Position numbers and translations under genes: made by a program. Shown piece after piece: positions 62,145 to 64,000 of a DNA stretch of 64,000 nt. A model generated the notes under the pieces. The model was not told the DNA's origin and searched no databases. It saw only the letters and a program-made list of their open reading frames with translations. The stretch is from CAVRQM01 sp964250775. Lineage in GTDB: Bacteria; Pseudomonadota; Alphaproteobacteria; Acetobacterales; Acetobacteraceae. The stretch is from contig CAXUHK010000001.1 of assembly GCA_964250775.1 (NCBI GenBank), forward strand, positions 4,177 through 68,176. The letters are read 5' to 3'. How positions within the stretch are numbered: position 1 is the first letter of the stretch; each line of letters starts with the position of its first letter.

Positions 62145-63139
62145 CCGTCCAGCATCGCCGCGACCACCGCCGGATCGACCGCCTCGATGCTGCGGTCCTG
62201 CCAAGTCGGGCGGCGATCCTTGTCGACCAGCACGGCGCGCACGCCCTCGGCGAAGTCGGGATGCCGGGTGACCCGGCACGCCATCCCCAGCTCCGCCGCC
62301 AACGCCGCCGGCAGCGTCAGCCCGCCGCCGCGCCGGATCGCCGCGAACGACCACGCCACGGCCGCCGGCGAGGCGGCCCGCAAGCTGGCGAGGGCAGCCG
62401 TGGCGGCCGTCCCGCTCTCCCGTCCCAACCGAGCGACGACTTCGGCGGCGCTCGGGGCGGTGAAGCAGCGCTCGATCATCGGCAACTCGGCTTCCAGCGA
62501 GAACGGTGACGGGTGCCCATCGGGCAACGCCGTCAACCCGTGGCACAGCAGCGCCGTCCGCAACGCCGGCAGGTCGGCGCGCGCGACGAAGTGGGTCGCC
62601 AGCCCTGGCGCCATGGCGTCGGCGCCGCTCAACCGGTGCCCGGTCAGCCCGAGGAACATGCCGAGGCCTCCCGGCATCCGGCCCAGCACATGCGTCATGC
62701 CGACATCGGGGAACAACGCGATGGCCGTCTCCGGCATGGCGAACAGCGCCGCGTCGGTGGCGACCCGGACGCGGCCATGGATCGCCAGCCCGACGCCGCC
62801 GCCCATGCACACGCCATCCACCAGCGCCACGATCGGCTTGGGATAACCCGCCATGGCGCCGTTCAGCCCATACTCGCCGGCGAAGTAATCGTGGATCGCG
62901 CCGTCGTCGCCGGCCAACGCCCACGCGCGTACCGCCCGAACGTCGCCGCCGCTGCAGAAGGCGCGGCCCTCGGCGGCCTCGACCAGCACGAACGTCACTC
63001 CCGGATCGTCGGCCCAGTCATTGAGCGCCGCCGCGATAGCCTGGATCATCTCGACGTCGAGGGCGTTCATCGCGGCCGGGCGCTGCAGCCGCACCACGCC
63101 GACCGGCCCGTGCCGCTCGACGGCGACGCCCCGCTGCAT
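62141..63139 (-). CDS. Enoyl-CoA hydratase/3-hydroxyisobutyryl-CoA hydrolase family protein (332 aa)
   Basis: 'AAMNALDVEMIQAIAAALND', 'GRAFCSGGDVRAV', 'KPIVALVDGVCMGGGVGLAI' (oxyanion hole), 'MPETAIALFPDVGMTHVLGR', 'MPGGLGMFLGLTGHRL' are hallmarks of the 3-hydroxyisobutyryl-CoA hydrolase branch (A-L-F-P-D-V-G). Valine catabolism is the usual role. Start at ATG 63139. Confidence 0.88.
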   Translation of the reverse strand: MQRGVAVERHGPVGVVRLQRPAAMNALDVEMIQAIAAALNDWADDPGVTFVLVEAAEGRAFCSGGDVRAVRAWALAGDDGAIHDYFAGEYGLNGAMAGYPKPIVALVDGVCMGGGVGLAIHGRVRVATDAALFAMPETAIALFPDVGMTHVLGRMPGGLGMFLGLTGHRLSGADAMAPGLATHFVARADLPALRTALLCHGLTALPDGHPSPFSLEAELPMIERCFTAPSAAEVVARLGRESGTAATAALASLRAASPAAVAWSFAAIRRGGGLTLPAALAAELGMACRVTRHPDFAEGVRAVLVDKDRRPTWQDRSIEAVDPAVVAAMLDG

Positions 63140-63555
63140 CAGCGCCGGGAGCGGGTCATCATCCGGTGCAGCACGCCCATGCCCGCGCGCCGCATCACCG
63201 GACCCACCACCATCGCCATCACCGTCGCCTCGCCGAGCTGCGCCCGCGCCTCCTCGCGCACCATCAGCGCCTCGCGCTCGACCCGACCCGGCTTGCTGAA
63301 CAGCGCGACGCTGCCCAGCGCCGCCGCCAGCACGAGGTCGACGCCAGCCACGATCAGCGTCGCCCACAGCGCGCCCACGGAGGGGACGAGCGCCAGCGCG
63401 CCCGCGACGTGCAACGCCACCAGCAGCCCCAGCGCGAACACCGCCGCGACCAGCGCGAAGGCCGCCCGCTTCGCCTGGCGGCTGACCAGGCTCTGGATGC
63501 GCAGCTTCTCGGCCTGCGCCGCGACCCTGCCGAGCTGGACGACGCGCAGGGCCAT
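63139..63555 (-). CDS. Phage-holin-superfamily-III-like (DUF1469-type) membrane protein (138 aa)
   Basis: Two TM helices ('FALVAAVFALGLLVALHVAG', 'WATLIVAGVDLVLAAALGSV') between charged helices 'RVEREALMVREEARAQLGEA'. The layout fits the YqjE/DUF1469 group often paired with YqjD-like proteins, as here. A host stress protein despite the family name. Confidence 0.7.
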   Translation of the reverse strand: MALRVVQLGRVAAQAEKLRIQSLVSRQAKRAAFALVAAVFALGLLVALHVAGALALVPSVGALWATLIVAGVDLVLAAALGSVALFSKPGRVEREALMVREEARAQLGEATVMAMVVGPVMRRAGMGVLHRMMTRSRR

Positions 63556-63557
63556 CT

Positions 63558-63830
63558 CTAGCGCGAGAGCCGGCCGAGCAGGTAGCCGGCGGCGGCGGCC
63601 ACCAGCACGGCGGCGATCGGCATCTCGCGCACCTGCCCGGCCAGGCTCTCGGTCTGCTCATGGGCGATGTCGCTGGCGCGGTGGGCCAAGTCCTGCGCCC
63701 GCCCGGAGATGTCGGAGGCCATCGGCGTCACCCGCTCGCGGATCAACTGGTCCACCTGGCCCCGCAGCTCGCGGATCTGGGCGTTGGCGTCGTTGGAGGC
63801 GCCGCGGATCCTGCTTGCGGTCGATGCCAT
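63558..63830 (-). CDS. ElaB/YqjD (DUF883)-like membrane-anchored protein (90 aa)
   Basis: MASTASRIRGASNDANAQIR, amphipathic helix 'GRAQDLAHRASDIAHEQTES', then a C-terminal TM 'AAVLVAAAAGYLLGRLSR' whose G-x-L-L-G-R-L end is diagnostic. YqjD-type proteins bind ribosomes at the inner membrane in stationary phase. 63831-64000 downstream shows no gene I can support. Confidence 0.8.
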   Translation of the reverse strand: MASTASRIRGASNDANAQIRELRGQVDQLIRERVTPMASDISGRAQDLAHRASDIAHEQTESLAGQVREMPIAAVLVAAAAGYLLGRLSR

Positions 63831-64000
63831 GGCTGATCTCCTGTTGTTGCGCTATGTCGGCCGTGCAACGCGAATACGTGATAATGGGTTGCGCGATCGG
63901 AGGGAACGTCGCTGAAGGCTTTGCAATGACCGCTTTGCCATGAGCGGGGCGCCGATCGCGGCGTTGCGGCAAGTCTGGTTCCGCCCGCAAGGCGACCCGC

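Noticed and set aside
63139..63555. Holin-family gene as evidence of a second prophage at the right end
   Set aside because: It is paired with a YqjD-type gene and host metabolism genes; this branch of the family is chromosomal stress-related.

Overview
The window is a GC-rich (about 60-65 % by eye) draft scaffold from an alphaproteobacterium, most likely a member of the Rhodospirillales/Acetobacteraceae. This placement is an inference. It rests on the base composition, a DUF29 gene, a fragment of a hopanoid-type RND transporter, and the psd-pssA pair. Three N-gaps (46303-46312, 54641-54740, 59414-59423) show it was assembled from short reads.

Layout. (1) 1-3853 is the left flank: the end of a chromosomal gene, then a minus-strand chain of small genes. 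These include DUF29, a YodC/DUF2158-like protein, a lone DUF4214-like domain, and two copies of a 'small membrane protein + helix-turn-helix' gene pair. (2) 3854-58533 is a complete-looking prophage of about 54.7 kb. It sits in the 3' end of a tRNA-Pro(CGG) gene and is bounded by a 49-bp direct repeat. (3) 58485-64000 is the right flank: the tRNA, a LOG-family gene, a broken HpnN piece at an assembly gap, a truncated cytochrome b561-like gene, psd-pssA, a HdeD-type membrane protein, an acyl-CoA hydrolase and two stress-type membrane proteins.

Prophage, in minus-strand transcription order. Lysogeny and integration lie at the right end: integrase, excisionase-like gene, CI-like repressor, Cro-like repressor and their shared operator. 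Next come recombination and replication genes: DUF7666 repeat protein, MazG-like, Sak4-like ATPase, DUF669, Cas4-like nuclease, SNF2-like helicase, two DNA methyltransferases, DEAH helicase and primase-polymerase. Around 37-43.7 kb is an accessory region of very small genes on both strands. It carries a four-copy leader element, an iteron/inverted-repeat locus that may be the replication origin, and a RuvC-like resolvase. A tightly coupled small-gene operon follows (34.6-36.8 kb), then a glycoside-hydrolase-like gene and the head genes (TerS, TerL, DUF4055 portal, scaffold, P22-like coat). The contractile tail genes come next: sheath, tube, frameshifted chaperone, tape measure, hub, spike, gp25, gpJ, gpI-like and fibres. 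The left end holds a glycosyltransferase moron on the plus strand, spanin-like genes, a metallophosphoesterase, nucleotide-metabolism genes, the GH108 endolysin, a holin candidate and a lipoprotein.

The phage is therefore a mosaic contractile-tailed (myovirus-type) temperate phage with a P22-type head. Most minus-strand genes overlap by 1-4 bp (ATGA, GTGA, TTGA), which suggests long co-transcribed, translationally coupled units. The least explained parts are the repeated leader element with its four small operons, the iteron locus, the second long reading frame inside the cytosine methyltransferase gene, and the repeated membrane-protein/HTH modules.
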